Shown: positions 1 to 8,475, counted from the stretch's first letter. The stretch is DNA of 64,000 nt from Bacillota bacterium (GCA_012798695.1 JAAZMR010000052.1:1-64000), one strand, 5' to 3'. The notes: generated by a model not told the origin, from the letters alone. Made by a program: numbers and translations.

Positions 1-410
1 AGGCCTAAGAGTACTGCCATGGTGCCCTGACCGTCAGGCACAGCGGCCTCCATCAGCTGTCCCCGACGGGCCACTAAGCTGACTGCCGTCTCGAAATCTA
101 GACTGCCGGCCACTACCAATGCTGAGTATTCACCCAAACTATGCCCTGCAACTACATCCGGCCTTAGGCCCCGAGACAAAAGGATATGAGCCAACATCGT
201 GCTGACTGTCAGCAAAGCCGGCTGGGTATATTGGGTCTGTTTCAGCCTGAGCTCTGGACCCTGCCAGCACAAATCTGCCATATCATATCCCAGAATTCTG
301 CTGGCAGTATCAAGTAAGGCTTCGGCCCCTGGGTCTGCCTCAGCTATGCTCTGACCCATGCCTAGGTATTGGCTGCCCTGCCCGGGGAATACCCATGCGA
401 TCTTCCCCAT
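1..410 (-). CDS. fabD: Malonyl-CoA:ACP transacylase, N-terminal part (runs off window)
   Basis: The reading frame starts at ATG 410 and stays open to the window edge, giving 136 residues of an enzyme normally about 310 long. FabD moves the malonyl group from CoA to acyl carrier protein for fatty acid synthesis in the cytoplasm. The N-terminus has the family FPGQGSQ signature near residues 8-14. The nucleophile motif GHSLGEYSAL is at residues 89-98, with Ser91 as the predicted catalytic serine. The start lies one base past the fabH stop codon, so translation is probably coupled and the gene is the next member of the fapR-plsX-fabH-fabD operon. The malonyl-binding histidine and the C-terminus lie outside the window. 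Confidence 0.95.
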   Translation of the reverse strand, partial: MGKIAWVFPGQGSQYLGMGQSIAEADPGAEALLDTASRILGYDMADLCWQGPELRLKQTQYTQPALLTVSTMLAHILLSRGLRPDVVAGHSLGEYSALVVAGSLDFETAVSLVARRGQLMEAAVPDGQGTMAVLLG

Positions 411-411
411 G

Positions 412-1419
412 CTATCGACCCCACCGCAAGATGGCTGAGGCCCAGGTGAGGCCAGCCCCAAAACCGACTAAGGCAACAATATCATCATCCTTAACCTTAC
501 CGGACCGCACGACTTCATCGAGAGCTATGGGAATCGATGCCGCTGATGTATTGCCATACCGCTGCACATTTACAAAAACTTTCTCTTTCGGGATCGCCAA
601 TCGTTTGCGTGCCGCCTCGATTATCCGGATGTTTGCTTGATGGGGCACAAATACATCTATGTCATCTGGGCTGAGCCCACATTTGTTCAGCGAGTTTTGT
701 GCAGTTTCACCCATGATCCGCACCGCGAATTTGAACACTTCATTCCCTTGCATAACAATAAAGTGTTCACGGGCTTTGACCGTCTCCTCAGAAACCGGTT
801 TCCGAGAACCCCCTGCCGGAAGAGTAAGTAAATGACCTTGAGCACCGGTCGCTCCTAGATCTGCACCCAAGAGCCCGCGGTTTTCACTAACTGGGCCAAT
901 CACTGCTGCCCCTGCGCCATCTCCAAAGAGGACACAGGTACTGCGATCAGTCCAATCCGTAATCTTGCTCAAGATATCGGCACCTATGGCCAATACTCGA
1001 TGATAGGCACCGCTCTCAACAGCGCGTACCGCCATATCCAGGGCATAGACAAAGCCTGAACACCCAGCCGATAGATCAAAGGTTGCTGCATTAGTTGCCT
1101 CTAGCTGCATCTGTACCAAGCAAGCAGTAGCCGGGAAGCTCACATCGGGTGTTACTGTAGCTACGATCACCAGATCAATTTCTTCAGCATCAACACTGGC
1201 AGCTTCGAGGGCACGTCGACCCGCGGCAGCTGCCAAATCGCTGGTTGCCTGGCTATCAGCGGCAATTCGCCTCTCCTTAATGCCTGTACGAGTTGTAATC
1301 CACTCATCACTGGTATCTACCATCTTCTCTAGGTCAGCGTTGGTTAGCACCCTCTCCGGAACTGCCATACCGGTTCCCCAGATCCCTGCTGCCCGCAATT
1401 GTCTAGTCACTATTTTCAC
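412..1419 (-). CDS. fabH: Beta-ketoacyl-ACP synthase III
   Basis: FabH condenses acetyl-CoA (or a branched acyl-CoA) with malonyl-ACP to start each round of fatty acid synthesis. The 335-residue length is usual for the family. The catalytic triad is visible: Cys120 in SAGCSGF, His260 in VPHQAN and Asn290 in YGNTSA. The N-terminus aligns with the family pattern GxGxxxPERVLTN, supporting the ATG at 1419. That start overlaps the end of plsX by 17 bases, so the two are probably translationally coupled. The gene order plsX-fabH-fabD is common in clostridia and places the gene under FapR control from upstream. Confidence 0.96.
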   Translation of the reverse strand: MKIVTRQLRAAGIWGTGMAVPERVLTNADLEKMVDTSDEWITTRTGIKERRIAADSQATSDLAAAAGRRALEAASVDAEEIDLVIVATVTPDVSFPATACLVQMQLEATNAATFDLSAGCSGFVYALDMAVRAVESGAYHRVLAIGADILSKITDWTDRSTCVLFGDGAGAAVIGPVSENRGLLGADLGATGAQGHLLTLPAGGSRKPVSEETVKAREHFIVMQGNEVFKFAVRIMGETAQNSLNKCGLSPDDIDVFVPHQANIRIIEAARKRLAIPKEKVFVNVQRYGNTSAASIPIALDEVVRSGKVKDDDIVALVGFGAGLTWASAILRWGR

Positions 1420-2404
1420 CGCCTAGTCTCACTGCCGTACTGGCAATACTATCTCTTAAACCTGCCTGCACCGCGTCCTCTGCCACACTCAATGCGTTAC
1501 GAATGGCAATACTATTGGAGCTGCCATGGCAGATAATCGCAACTCCATCAATCCCCAACAGGGGAGCACCACCATATTCAGTATAGTCTAGTCGCCGTTT
1601 TGCCCGGTGAAGAGCCTGTTTGGCCAATAACCCACCGAACTGTGCGATTTTGCTTACGGCGAACTCTTCTTTCATGGTGTCAAAGAGCATCATACCCAGA
1701 CCCTCTGCCACCTTCAGCACTATGTTACCCACAAATCCATCGCAAACTAGTACATTAGTTTGCCCACTAAACACCTCCCTGCCTTCGATATTACCGGCGA
1801 AGTTCCAGCCACTTTGCTCTAGCAGTTGATAAGCTTTCACAGTCAGCTCATTACCTTTGGAGCCCTCGGAACCGATGTTTAGAAGTCCAATAGTTGGATT
1901 GGCAATGCCTCTTACTTTCTGCATATATGTCCGCCCCATGCCCGCAAACTGCAGCAGATGCTGTGGCCTGCAATCTACATTAGCACCGACATCCAAGATA
2001 ATGGCTTCTCCGGACACCACGGGCACAGGAACAGCAATAGCCGGACGCTCGATCCCGGGAACTCTTCCCATATACAATAAAGCTGCTGCCATGGCAGCCC
2101 CAGTATTGCCGGCGCTGACAAGAGCTTGAGCTTCACCTTCTCGAACTAACCGGGCTCCCACAACCAGCGATGAATTGGTTTTCTTGCGTACAGCTTGGAC
2201 AGGGTGTTCATCCATCTCTATGGTCTGTCTCGCCGGCACAATCACAAGCCGGTCAGTATTATATTGGGAAAGCAAGGGTTCGAGCCGGTTGGGATCACCC
2301 ACCAATAACACGGTAGAGGTGCGGGTCTGGGCATAAGCCGCTGCCCCTGCCACTATGGTCTTTGGACCAAAGTCACCACCCATTGCATCCAATGCAATCT
2401 TCAT
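1403..2404 (-). CDS. plsX: Phosphate acyltransferase PlsX
   Basis: PlsX makes acyl-phosphate from acyl-ACP, the first step of phospholipid synthesis in most Gram-positive bacteria. PlsY then uses the product. The protein begins with the family signature ALDAMGGDFGP and keeps the usual length (333 residues). A TTG codon directly precedes the ATG at 2404; I prefer the ATG. The ribosome site in front of it is weak, so translation may depend on upstream reading through about 100 bases separating it from fapR. It overlaps fabH at its 3' end. Function and operon context agree with lipid synthesis under FapR. Confidence 0.95.
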   Translation of the reverse strand: MKIALDAMGGDFGPKTIVAGAAAYAQTRTSTVLLVGDPNRLEPLLSQYNTDRLVIVPARQTIEMDEHPVQAVRKKTNSSLVVGARLVREGEAQALVSAGNTGAAMAAALLYMGRVPGIERPAIAVPVPVVSGEAIILDVGANVDCRPQHLLQFAGMGRTYMQKVRGIANPTIGLLNIGSEGSKGNELTVKAYQLLEQSGWNFAGNIEGREVFSGQTNVLVCDGFVGNIVLKVAEGLGMMLFDTMKEEFAVSKIAQFGGLLAKQALHRAKRRLDYTEYGGAPLLGIDGVAIICHGSSNSIAIRNALSVAEDAVQAGLRDSIASTAVRLGGENSD

Positions 2405-2505
2405 CAATACCGGGCCATCGCAACTCTGCCCTAAAGAAGCAGAAGGCGGCCCTTCACCTCTCTAACATGGAAAATCAGTCAACATCTCTTGCTTCCAAGC
2501 TGGCA

Positions 2506-3129
2506 TCACTTTTCCGAATGTTCTTTTTCCATCTCCTTGACTTCCCAAGTCTCGATGGCCGCCACCTGAAAGCTTCCCCAAAATACTTCTCTGCTGGCTA
2601 CTTTACTGGTTACATCTACAGTGAATCGGTTGCCCTTTCTGTTCTTGACTTCGGCTTGGCAGAAGATGGTCTCACCAACGTAAACTGGTCGGCGGAACCG
2701 TATTTCCGCACTGGCAGTCAACACAACCGGTGAGTCTACCAGAGCGACCGCCAACGAATTGGCCTGTGCAAAAATATGATGCCCCCGAACCACCTTGGTT
2801 AGGCTAAAACCCATGTCTTCAGTTGTATCCAAAAGGGAGCTGCCCCGCTTGCCGAGTTCTACATCCAACAGCCGTCCCACCAACTCACGGTCACTCATAG
2901 CCTTTAGCTGACCATATGCTGCCTCTGCTAGCACCTTAGTTCGCTCCCGCATTTCCGGTATGGATAGCTCCAGCCGGTCTAGGCGAATAGTTTGTACGCT
3001 GACACCGAACTGTTGTGCCAACTCCTCATCAGTGAGAAATGGCTGCTCGTTTACGAGTTCGATCAATTGCTCTTGGCGCTTTTTCTTGCTTTGCCTGCGG
3101 GCCATAGACTCAAGCAGCTTCCCTTCCAT
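2506..3129 (-). CDS. fapR: Fatty acid and phospholipid biosynthesis repressor FapR
   Basis: FapR is a malonyl-CoA-sensing repressor of lipid synthesis genes. The protein has a lysine/arginine-rich start, a DeoR-like helix-turn-helix (about residues 28-55, including DEELAQQFGVSVQTIRLDR), and a C-terminal hotdog-fold effector domain (about 90-195) with the family stretch GHHIFAQANSLAVAL. At 207 residues it is slightly longer than Bacillus FapR. An internal ATG at residue 9 (MARRQSKKKR) could be the true start, as neither has a strong ribosome site. It heads the lipid operon. A promoter and a FapR-like operator lie just upstream (3234-3289), suggesting it represses itself, as is known for the family. 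Confidence 0.94.
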   Translation of the reverse strand: MEGKLLESMARRQSKKKRQEQLIELVNEQPFLTDEELAQQFGVSVQTIRLDRLELSIPEMRERTKVLAEAAYGQLKAMSDRELVGRLLDVELGKRGSSLLDTTEDMGFSLTKVVRGHHIFAQANSLAVALVDSPVVLTASAEIRFRRPVYVGETIFCQAEVKNRKGNRFTVDVTSKVASREVFWGSFQVAAIETWEVKEMEKEHSEK

Positions 3130-3233
3130 AATATCGCTCTACTCACGTGCTGTTAGTCCGTATCATGCTCTATTCAACGGTCCCAGTTCACCCCTCGTAA
3201 CCAGGCTTCACCCCAAGTCTCTAAGGGCTCATC

Positions 3234-3250
3234 CTAGGACCAGGTCATAA
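3234..3250 (-). promoter_or_regulatory. Probable FapR operator
   Basis: On the minus strand this 17-base site reads TTATGACCTGGTCCTAG, an imperfect inverted repeat centred on ACCTGGT. It resembles the FapR operator form TTAGTACCTGGTACTAA as I remember it. It begins about 10 bases after the -10 element of the fapR promoter, so a bound repressor would cover the start of transcription. The position and the repressor gene beside it support the call. The match to the consensus was made by eye. Confidence 0.55.
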
Positions 3251-3260
3251 TCCTAGTCAT

Positions 3261-3289
3261 AGTTTAACTGATCTTCACGCATTTGGCAA
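3261..3289 (-). promoter_or_regulatory. Sigma-A-type promoter of fapR operon
   Basis: On the minus strand a -35 box TTGCCA (3289-3284) and a -10 box TAAACT (3266-3261) are separated by 17 bases. It lies just after the rpmF terminator and just before the putative FapR site, so it is the likely start point of the fapR-plsX-fabH-fabD transcript. Confidence 0.55.
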
Positions 3290-3298
3290 GGGCCAAAC

Positions 3299-3326
3299 AA
3301 AAAAAGACCGAGCAGACCTCCGGTCT
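3299..3326 (-). terminator. Rho-independent terminator after rpmF
   Basis: On the minus strand AGACCG (3326-3321) pairs with CGGTCT (3310-3305) around a 10-base loop. The stem is followed directly by a run of seven T. It lies about 35 bases past the rpmF stop and separates the DUF177-rpmF unit from the lipid operon. Confidence 0.8.
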
Positions 3327-3360
3327 CTCAGCCTCTTTTCGTCTAGATTCTATGCAACAG

Positions 3361-3543
3361 TTACTCGGCTTTCACCGACAGTACTTGACGACCTTTATAG
3401 TAGCCACAGCTCCTGCATACCCGGTGTGGCAACTTCGGTTCATGACACTGGGAGCACTCCACAGTGCCTGAAGCTGTAAGGGTCCAATTAGCACGGCGCT
3501 TACGTGTACGAGCCTTTGCCTGTCGACGCTTAGGAACCGCCAT
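3361..3543 (-). CDS. rpmF: 50S ribosomal protein L32
   Basis: L32 is a small protein of the large ribosomal subunit. The 60-residue product starts MAVPKRRQAKARTRKRR, the nearly invariant L32 N-terminus. It contains two CxxC pairs (Cys30/33 and Cys43/46), so it is the zinc-binding form. The ATG at 3543 has a strong site (GGAGGTGA) seven bases upstream; a longer upstream frame exists but lacks this support. It follows the DUF177 gene by 47 bases, a pairing conserved in most bacteria. A strong promoter lies upstream of that gene and a terminator follows rpmF. Confidence 0.97.
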   Translation of the reverse strand: MAVPKRRQAKARTRKRRANWTLTASGTVECSQCHEPKLPHRVCRSCGYYKGRQVLSVKAE

Positions 3544-3590
3544 AGATTCTGTCACCTCCTGTAGAGCTGCTGCCGATACTCGATTTATGG

Positions 3591-4142
3591 TCAATCGTTA
3601 TTGTCCAACAGCTGCCTCAGTTTGCTCATTCGGGGATTTGTGTCATCTATAGTGCAATCACATTCCCCGTCATTCAGATCCTGACCACACTGTGGGCAAA
3701 GACCACGGCAGTCTTCTTGGCAAAGGGGTTTGAGTGGCAGAGAAACAAGCAGGTTCTCCAATACCACGTCATCCAGGTCAATGGTTAACCCACGAAATTC
3801 CTGGATATCTTCGTGGTCCCATTCTTCCTCATCGGTCTGCTGATCTGGCAGGAAATCCTCATCCTGTGCCCGAGATGACCTTCGAAAACGCTCATTAGGC
3901 TGTGCAGTTATCTCTAACTGTATCGGGCGCAGACAGCGACCACAGTTCGTCTGTATGCTAGTGCTTACAGTGCCCTTTACCAGAAATAACTCCCCGGTAC
4001 AAGTAACTCTACCATCGAATACAACTGGACTGATACACTGGAGAGACTGACCGTCTCCACGCATGTTCGACCAATCTTCCACCAGGTGGAACCGAATCTC
4101 TCCACCCTTTTGGCCTTGGATCTCGCCAATGTTGACTTCCAC
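3591..4142 (-). CDS. DUF177 (YceD) family protein
   Basis: This 183-residue acidic protein belongs to the YceD/DUF177 family, nearly always encoded just before rpmF. In plants and E. coli the family has been linked to 23S rRNA accumulation. Visible features are a CGRC pair near the middle and a cysteine-rich C-terminal third (CQEDCRGLCPQCG, then CDC), which may bind zinc. The start is GTG at 4142 with a GAGGTGAG site six bases upstream. That site begins only about five bases after the -10 box of a perfect promoter, so the mRNA leader must be very short. A role in ribosome assembly is inferred from family and neighbour. Confidence 0.88.
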   Translation of the reverse strand: MEVNIGEIQGQKGGEIRFHLVEDWSNMRGDGQSLQCISPVVFDGRVTCTGELFLVKGTVSTSIQTNCGRCLRPIQLEITAQPNERFRRSSRAQDEDFLPDQQTDEEEWDHEDIQEFRGLTIDLDDVVLENLLVSLPLKPLCQEDCRGLCPQCGQDLNDGECDCTIDDTNPRMSKLRQLLDNND

Positions 4143-4159
4143 TGGCTCTCACCTCATAA

Positions 4160-4188
4160 ATTATAATGACCTGGGATCCGACTGTCAA
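4160..4188 (-). promoter_or_regulatory. Perfect-consensus sigma-A promoter of DUF177-rpmF
   Basis: On the minus strand TTGACA (4188-4183) and TATAAT (4165-4160) are separated by exactly 17 bases, a full match to the housekeeping consensus. It is the strongest-looking promoter in the window and fits a ribosomal protein gene. Confidence 0.9.
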
Positions 4189-4278
4189 GCAGTAGGAGGC
4201 CAGGATAGTTTGAACAAATGACTCTTTGACTAACTCGTCAACCTGATCTATCTTCTCCTGACTCCGCAAAACTCATCT

Positions 4279-5199
4279 CTAGCGAGAAGGCATCAGCCTC
4301 TCTGCATCCTGATTATACCTTGCAGCTTGCATTACAGCTGTCTGGTGCTCCTTGTCTGTTCGGCCCCGAGAGTGGAGGCGACTACCCAGGAAATGAAGGC
4401 AAAAATGTCCGGTAAACTCATTATCACTTATACTGCTCCTGCCATGTGGCACCCCATTCATCGAAGCTGCAATCCGAAAACCACTGTATTCTACCACTAT
4501 GGGTCTTCTCGCCCAAGACCACTTGCCCCCGATGGCCTTCTTCATAGTGCGGGTATCTGCTGCAGTCAAGGGTTCCACATCAGCATGATACGTACCAAAT
4601 AGACGTTTGACCTGAAAGCGAAGACCCGATTGCAAGTCCAGAACGGTTGCCGTTGCTGATTTAGGGAACAGTCGGTTGACCTCATCCCAATGCATCAAAC
4701 GGACTGCTGGAACACGTGTGCTTAGGCTCCCAGAACGACCCATAGGCACAACTAGTTCTTCTCCCACCATCAACCTATCTGGATTGGCGATACCGTTTAC
4801 GGCTGCTAGTTCAGAAACAGTCACATTCAGCTCTCGAGCGATCCCCCACAGTGTCTCGCCCGGCTGGACCACATGCACGCCTTGAGCAGCCTCTAGCAAC
4901 TCCTGTAATTTCTGCCATGTTTCCTTACCGACAATACCATCCGGATTCAACCCCGTTATTTGCTGCAGCTCTATGACTGCCCGCTGAGTTGAAGGACCGA
5001 ATATGCCATCGGCAGTTCCAACCAAATAACCCAACTCCGAAAGGCATTCCTGCAAGAACACCACGTCTGCCCCCACCATGTCCAGCTTAAGCTGGGCCAA
5101 ATCGGATAATCGCATGCCCAACGCGGGTACTAGGCTGCTTGCAGCAAGAATCAGAGAGAATAAGATACAAAAGACCAGGCACCGACTCAAGCTCTCCAT
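4279..5199 (-). CDS. Secreted peptidoglycan-binding protein with LysM domain
   Basis: The 306-residue protein starts at ATG 5199, which has an AAGGAG site; a longer upstream frame has none. It has a signal peptide or membrane anchor (about 8-28), a PG_binding_1 domain (about 40-98, with DGIFGPSTQRAV and PDGIVGKETW), one LysM repeat (about 108-152, HVVQPGETLWGIA...), and a C-terminal domain of about 130 residues. That last domain contains GHFCLHFLGSRLHSRGRTD, a pattern seen in other clostridial LysM proteins but without a function I can name. It should act at the cell wall. It is transcribed toward DUF177-rpmF and diverges from ylbJ. Confidence 0.85.
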   Translation of the reverse strand: MESLSRCLVFCILFSLILAASSLVPALGMRLSDLAQLKLDMVGADVVFLQECLSELGYLVGTADGIFGPSTQRAVIELQQITGLNPDGIVGKETWQKLQELLEAAQGVHVVQPGETLWGIARELNVTVSELAAVNGIANPDRLMVGEELVVPMGRSGSLSTRVPAVRLMHWDEVNRLFPKSATATVLDLQSGLRFQVKRLFGTYHADVEPLTAADTRTMKKAIGGKWSWARRPIVVEYSGFRIAASMNGVPHGRSSISDNEFTGHFCLHFLGSRLHSRGRTDKEHQTAVMQAARYNQDAERLMPSR

Positions 5200-5298
5200 T
5201 GTTCTCCTTCTTTCCGTGATGGATTCCGGCTGCGCGATATCAGCTCTAAGACGAAATACCATCCCGCCATGACCTCAGCATCTCCAGCATGCCTGGCG

Positions 5299-5326
5299 GC
5301 ATATTTCAACATGACCATCATATACA
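5299..5326 (+). promoter_or_regulatory. Possible sigma-E-like promoter of ylbJ
   Basis: GCATATT (5299-5305) fits the sigma-E -35 pattern KMATATT. CATATACA (5319-5326) is a partial match to the -10 pattern CATACAMT, with a spacer of 13 bases, one short of usual. In B. subtilis ylbJ belongs to the mother-cell sigma-E regulon, so this is plausible but unproven. Confidence 0.35.
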
Positions 5327-5376
5327 TATAACGTTTGTACGTCTTGTACTAACTTGCCATTGCCGGAGGGATAAAT

Positions 5377-6609
5377 TTGTCCAATAAGCAAACCCCATCA
5401 AGATGGTATACATATCTGTCCGCGGCCGCCGCCGTACTGCTAACCATTACTATCGTTCGTTACCCTCAGGTGGCCTTTACAGCTTCCCTAGATGGCCTCA
5501 GAATTTGGTTTAACATAGTCCTGCCAGCCTTGCTGCCTTTCTTCGCTATGGCTGAGCTGCTCATGGGCCTAGGTGTTGTGCATTTCATTGGAGTGCTCTT
5601 GGAGCCCTTAATGCAGCCCGTATTTCGCATCCCCGGGGTAGGTGCCTTCGCCGTTGCCATGGGCCTTGCATCGGGATATCCCATCGGTGCCAAGATCACT
5701 GGCCAGCTGCGCCGAGATGGCATGTGCACTGGCCCTGAAGGTGAACGGCTCATCGCCTTAGCAAATACCGCTGATCCACTTTTCATGGTGGGTGCAGTCG
5801 CCGTAGGCATGTTCGGGATCGAAGAACTTGGTTGGACCATCGCAGCCGCGCATTACTTGTCCGTGTTCATAGTAGGTTTCCTCATGCGATTCTCTCTTGA
5901 GCGAGGGGCCCCCACTACGAGGCTAGCACCCGCTCAACGCGGCAGCCTGCTCTCCAGAGCCTTCAATGAACTGGAACGGGCCCGTATTAGGGATGGGCGC
6001 CCCTTTGGTCAGCTATTCGGCGATGCCGTAAGAGACTCCTTCACATCAATGCTGTTCATCGGTGGTTGTATCATGATTTTTTCCGTGCTCAGCCGCATAC
6101 TAGATGTAGCTGGTATCACCGGCTTCTTACACGAATTTCTGGGCACTCTCCTCCGCCCTTTGGTAGATGAAGCCATCATCCCGCCCATTCTTCGGGGAAT
6201 AGTCGAGATTACCATCGGATGTCAAGCCGCCAGTCAAGCTAATAGTCCTTTACTGTGGCGAGCTGTCGCTACCAGTCTGATCATTGGTTGGAGCGGCCTT
6301 TCGGTGCATGCACAGGTGGCCACTATGGTTCGTGGTACAGATATCCATTTGGGACCATACATTTTGGCCCGTGCTATCCATGGCATTCTGGCTGCCATCC
6401 TTACCTTGGTTCTGTGGAATCCGATTACAGCAGTGCTGGCTTCTAGACCACCGACATCTCTCCCAGATCTGGGGCAGCTGACCTTTATTGCCCGCATAGG
6501 TTTGTCTCTGCGCACCCTTGCTATTGCTGGGGGCACACTAATCGTGCTTGGGGTTTTCGTAAACATCATTCGCAGTCTCAGGATCATTCTCATACGCACA
6601 AGGCGCTAA
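5377..6609 (+). CDS. ylbJ: Sporulation integral membrane protein YlbJ
   Basis: This 410-residue membrane protein has about eight to ten hydrophobic segments and two nucleoside-recognition (Gate) type halves. It matches the YlbJ family, with the conserved GLASGYPIGAKITGQLRRDG stretch near residue 105. YlbJ is needed for proper spore cortex or heat resistance in Bacillus and is produced in the mother cell. The start is TTG at 5377 with a GGAGGG site six bases upstream. It is the only plus-strand gene in this part, facing msrA. It lies near coaD and rsmD as in many Firmicutes. A sigma-E-like promoter may precede it. Confidence 0.9.
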   Translation: MSNKQTPSRWYTYLSAAAAVLLTITIVRYPQVAFTASLDGLRIWFNIVLPALLPFFAMAELLMGLGVVHFIGVLLEPLMQPVFRIPGVGAFAVAMGLASGYPIGAKITGQLRRDGMCTGPEGERLIALANTADPLFMVGAVAVGMFGIEELGWTIAAAHYLSVFIVGFLMRFSLERGAPTTRLAPAQRGSLLSRAFNELERARIRDGRPFGQLFGDAVRDSFTSMLFIGGCIMIFSVLSRILDVAGITGFLHEFLGTLLRPLVDEAIIPPILRGIVEITIGCQAASQANSPLLWRAVATSLIIGWSGLSVHAQVATMVRGTDIHLGPYILARAIHGILAAILTLVLWNPITAVLASRPPTSLPDLGQLTFIARIGLSLRTLAIAGGTLIVLGVFVNIIRSLRIILIRTRR

Positions 6610-6731
6610 CGCTAACTTGCTGTGGCACTGTATTAGTCAGCTGGCCGATTATCCTCGCTTTACCATATTCCCTTTTGGAATCAATGCTGCTGGGTCCCTA
6701 TACCCAACTTTCAGGTAGGAGCTATTTACCT

Positions 6732-7286
6732 CTATTCTTTCAGGCTATCTTCATATCGCTTGCGGAATTTCGCTACCTTAGGGCCAATTACTGCCCGACA
6801 GTAGGGCTGGTTGGGATTTAGCCGATAGTAATCAGTGTGATAGGCCTCAGCCGGATAAAACACCGTGAAGGGCACAACTTCAGTCACTATGGGTAAATCA
6901 AATACCGCCTTCGCCTCTAACTCAGCGATGACCGTCTCGGCAATCTGCCTCTGTTCTGTGGAATGGTAAAAAATGGCCGATCTATATTGTGTACCGACAT
7001 CCGGGCCCTGACGGTTCAAAGTAGTTGGATCGTGGATATTAAAAAACACTTCCAGCATGTTTCTAAAAGAGATCTCTTCGGGATCGAACACTATATGTAC
7101 AACCTCGGCATGCCCGGTCAGGCCTGTACACACCTGCTCATATGAAGGGTTCGCCAGTGTGCCGCCTGCAAAGCCAGAGCGTACACTCTCCACACCCCGC
7201 AAGCTAGCAAATATCGTTTCCAGGCACCAAAAACATCCCCCTGCTAGAGTTGCGATCTCCCAGTTCTGGCTAGAAGGCACAGCCAT
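6732..7286 (-). CDS. msrA: Peptide methionine-S-sulfoxide reductase MsrA
   Basis: MsrA repairs methionine S-sulfoxide in proteins using thioredoxin. The motif GGCFWCLE near residues 16-23 holds the catalytic cysteine (about Cys18). The conserved GxTGHAEVVHIVFDP and YRSAIFYHS stretches are present. The length (184 residues) fits a single MsrA domain, with no fused MsrB. The start is uncertain: ATG 7286 follows AAAGGAGGG with almost no spacing, while GTG 7280 sits at better spacing from the same site. The gene is convergent with ylbJ and is probably monocistronic. Confidence 0.93.
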   Translation of the reverse strand: MAVPSSQNWEIATLAGGCFWCLETIFASLRGVESVRSGFAGGTLANPSYEQVCTGLTGHAEVVHIVFDPEEISFRNMLEVFFNIHDPTTLNRQGPDVGTQYRSAIFYHSTEQRQIAETVIAELEAKAVFDLPIVTEVVPFTVFYPAEAYHTDYYRLNPNQPYCRAVIGPKVAKFRKRYEDSLKE

Positions 7287-7451
7287 CCCTCCTTTGCATT
7301 GTTCAGATTTTAACCATAATCCTGCCATCTTTTCACGCATGCATTGGCTTGAGCTGCCGCCCATAGACGAGGCGAGGCACTATATGCCTATGCCCATCAA
7401 GCGCCTACCCGACTCCTCGGCTCGGACCAGCTATGCCGCAGCCTCTGGCAT

Positions 7452-7907
7452 CTAGTCCATCTGGTTAAGGTGTTCCAAGCCACTCTCCACCACGGAAAGG
7501 TTCTCAGCTAGCGATTCCTGCAGTATCTCCAAAAGCTTCGCTGCATAGGCCTTGGCACCAGATTCCATCTCGTAGGCCTGCCTGCGGGCTTCCTCTACAA
7601 TTCGTTCTGCCTCTGCCTGTGCTAGTTTCATGATCTCGCTTTCCCTCAACAGCCTTGATGCATGTTCCTCAGCTTGGGCAATCATTCGTTCTGCCCGCCT
7701 CTGTCCATCTTCAAGGATCCGATCTCTTTCCGAAGCCAGAGCCTCTGCCCTCCGCATCTCTTCCGGCAACGAGTTGCGAATCTTGGCGATTAAATCCAGC
7801 ACCTCGTCTTCATCCACCATGCTGCGACCGGAAAGGGGGATCTTCGGTGCCGACTCCACCACTTCTTGTAATCGATCGAGCAAAATGACTAGGTTTCTAC
7901 GATTCAA
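7452..7907 (-). CDS. Conserved coiled-coil protein downstream of coaD
   Basis: The protein (151 residues from TTG 7907, which follows an AGGGGG site) is mostly charged alpha-helix. A long coiled coil runs from about residue 45 to 120, rich in Glu, Arg and Ala, like the peripheral stalk of ATP synthases, and such genes are often auto-annotated as ATPase. The N-terminal part (ILLDRLQEVVESAPKIPLSGRSMVDEDEVLDLI) is the conserved segment in clostridial homologues. It follows coaD almost directly, and this placement after rsmD-coaD is common in the class Clostridia. Its function is not known. A DivIVA-like or scaffolding role would be a guess. Confidence 0.75.
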   Translation of the reverse strand: MNRRNLVILLDRLQEVVESAPKIPLSGRSMVDEDEVLDLIAKIRNSLPEEMRRAEALASERDRILEDGQRRAERMIAQAEEHASRLLRESEIMKLAQAEAERIVEEARRQAYEMESGAKAYAAKLLEILQESLAENLSVVESGLEHLNQMD

Positions 7908-7936
7908 CCCAATAGCCCCCTTCGCAATGATCAAAA

Positions 7937-8437
7937 CTAGCTAATCCCAGCTTTGCGAGCATGGGAGTATTTCTTAGCCAAAGCCTCAGCAACACAACTT
8001 GGAACCCAGGCAGTTACATCACCACCAAGGCTAGCCACTTCTTTGACGGCACTAGAGCTGATAAATGAATACTCATTGCTGGTCATCATAAAGACTGTCT
8101 CCACATCTTTATCCAAATGATGGTTCATGGAGGCCATTTTCAGCTCAACCTCAAAATCGGTAACTGCCCGTAACCCTCTGACAATGGCGATGGCTCCCCG
8201 CAACTTCGCATAGTCCACCACCAACCCATCAAAGTGCTCACAAGTAACTATATCTAGGTGCTTTGTCGCCTTTGACAGCATCTCCACCCTCTCATCAGGT
8301 GTAAACAGAGCTTCTTTTGCTGGATTGGTCAAAACAGCTACATAGACCCGGTCGAAAATGTCACAGGCCCGGGTTATGATATCCAGATGCCCGTAGGTGA
8401 CCGGATCAAAACTCCCAGGGCAAACTGCAATTTTCAT
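7937..8437 (-). CDS. coaD: Pantetheine-phosphate adenylyltransferase
   Basis: CoaD transfers AMP from ATP to 4'-phosphopantetheine, the penultimate step of coenzyme A synthesis. The protein (166 residues, usual length) has the nucleotidyltransferase motif GSFDPVTYGHLD near residues 8-19, with His17 in the TxGH motif. It also has the C-terminal ISSSAVKEVA motif. The ATG at 8437 has an AAGGGGA site. It follows rsmD by 38 bases in the same direction, the conserved rsmD-coaD pair, and the coiled-coil gene follows it. Confidence 0.97.
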   Translation of the reverse strand: MKIAVCPGSFDPVTYGHLDIITRACDIFDRVYVAVLTNPAKEALFTPDERVEMLSKATKHLDIVTCEHFDGLVVDYAKLRGAIAIVRGLRAVTDFEVELKMASMNHHLDKDVETVFMMTSNEYSFISSSAVKEVASLGGDVTAWVPSCVAEALAKKYSHARKAGIS

Positions 8438-8475
8438 ATATTCCCCTTCTTCCCCACAAATTGCTCTATCCCTGT

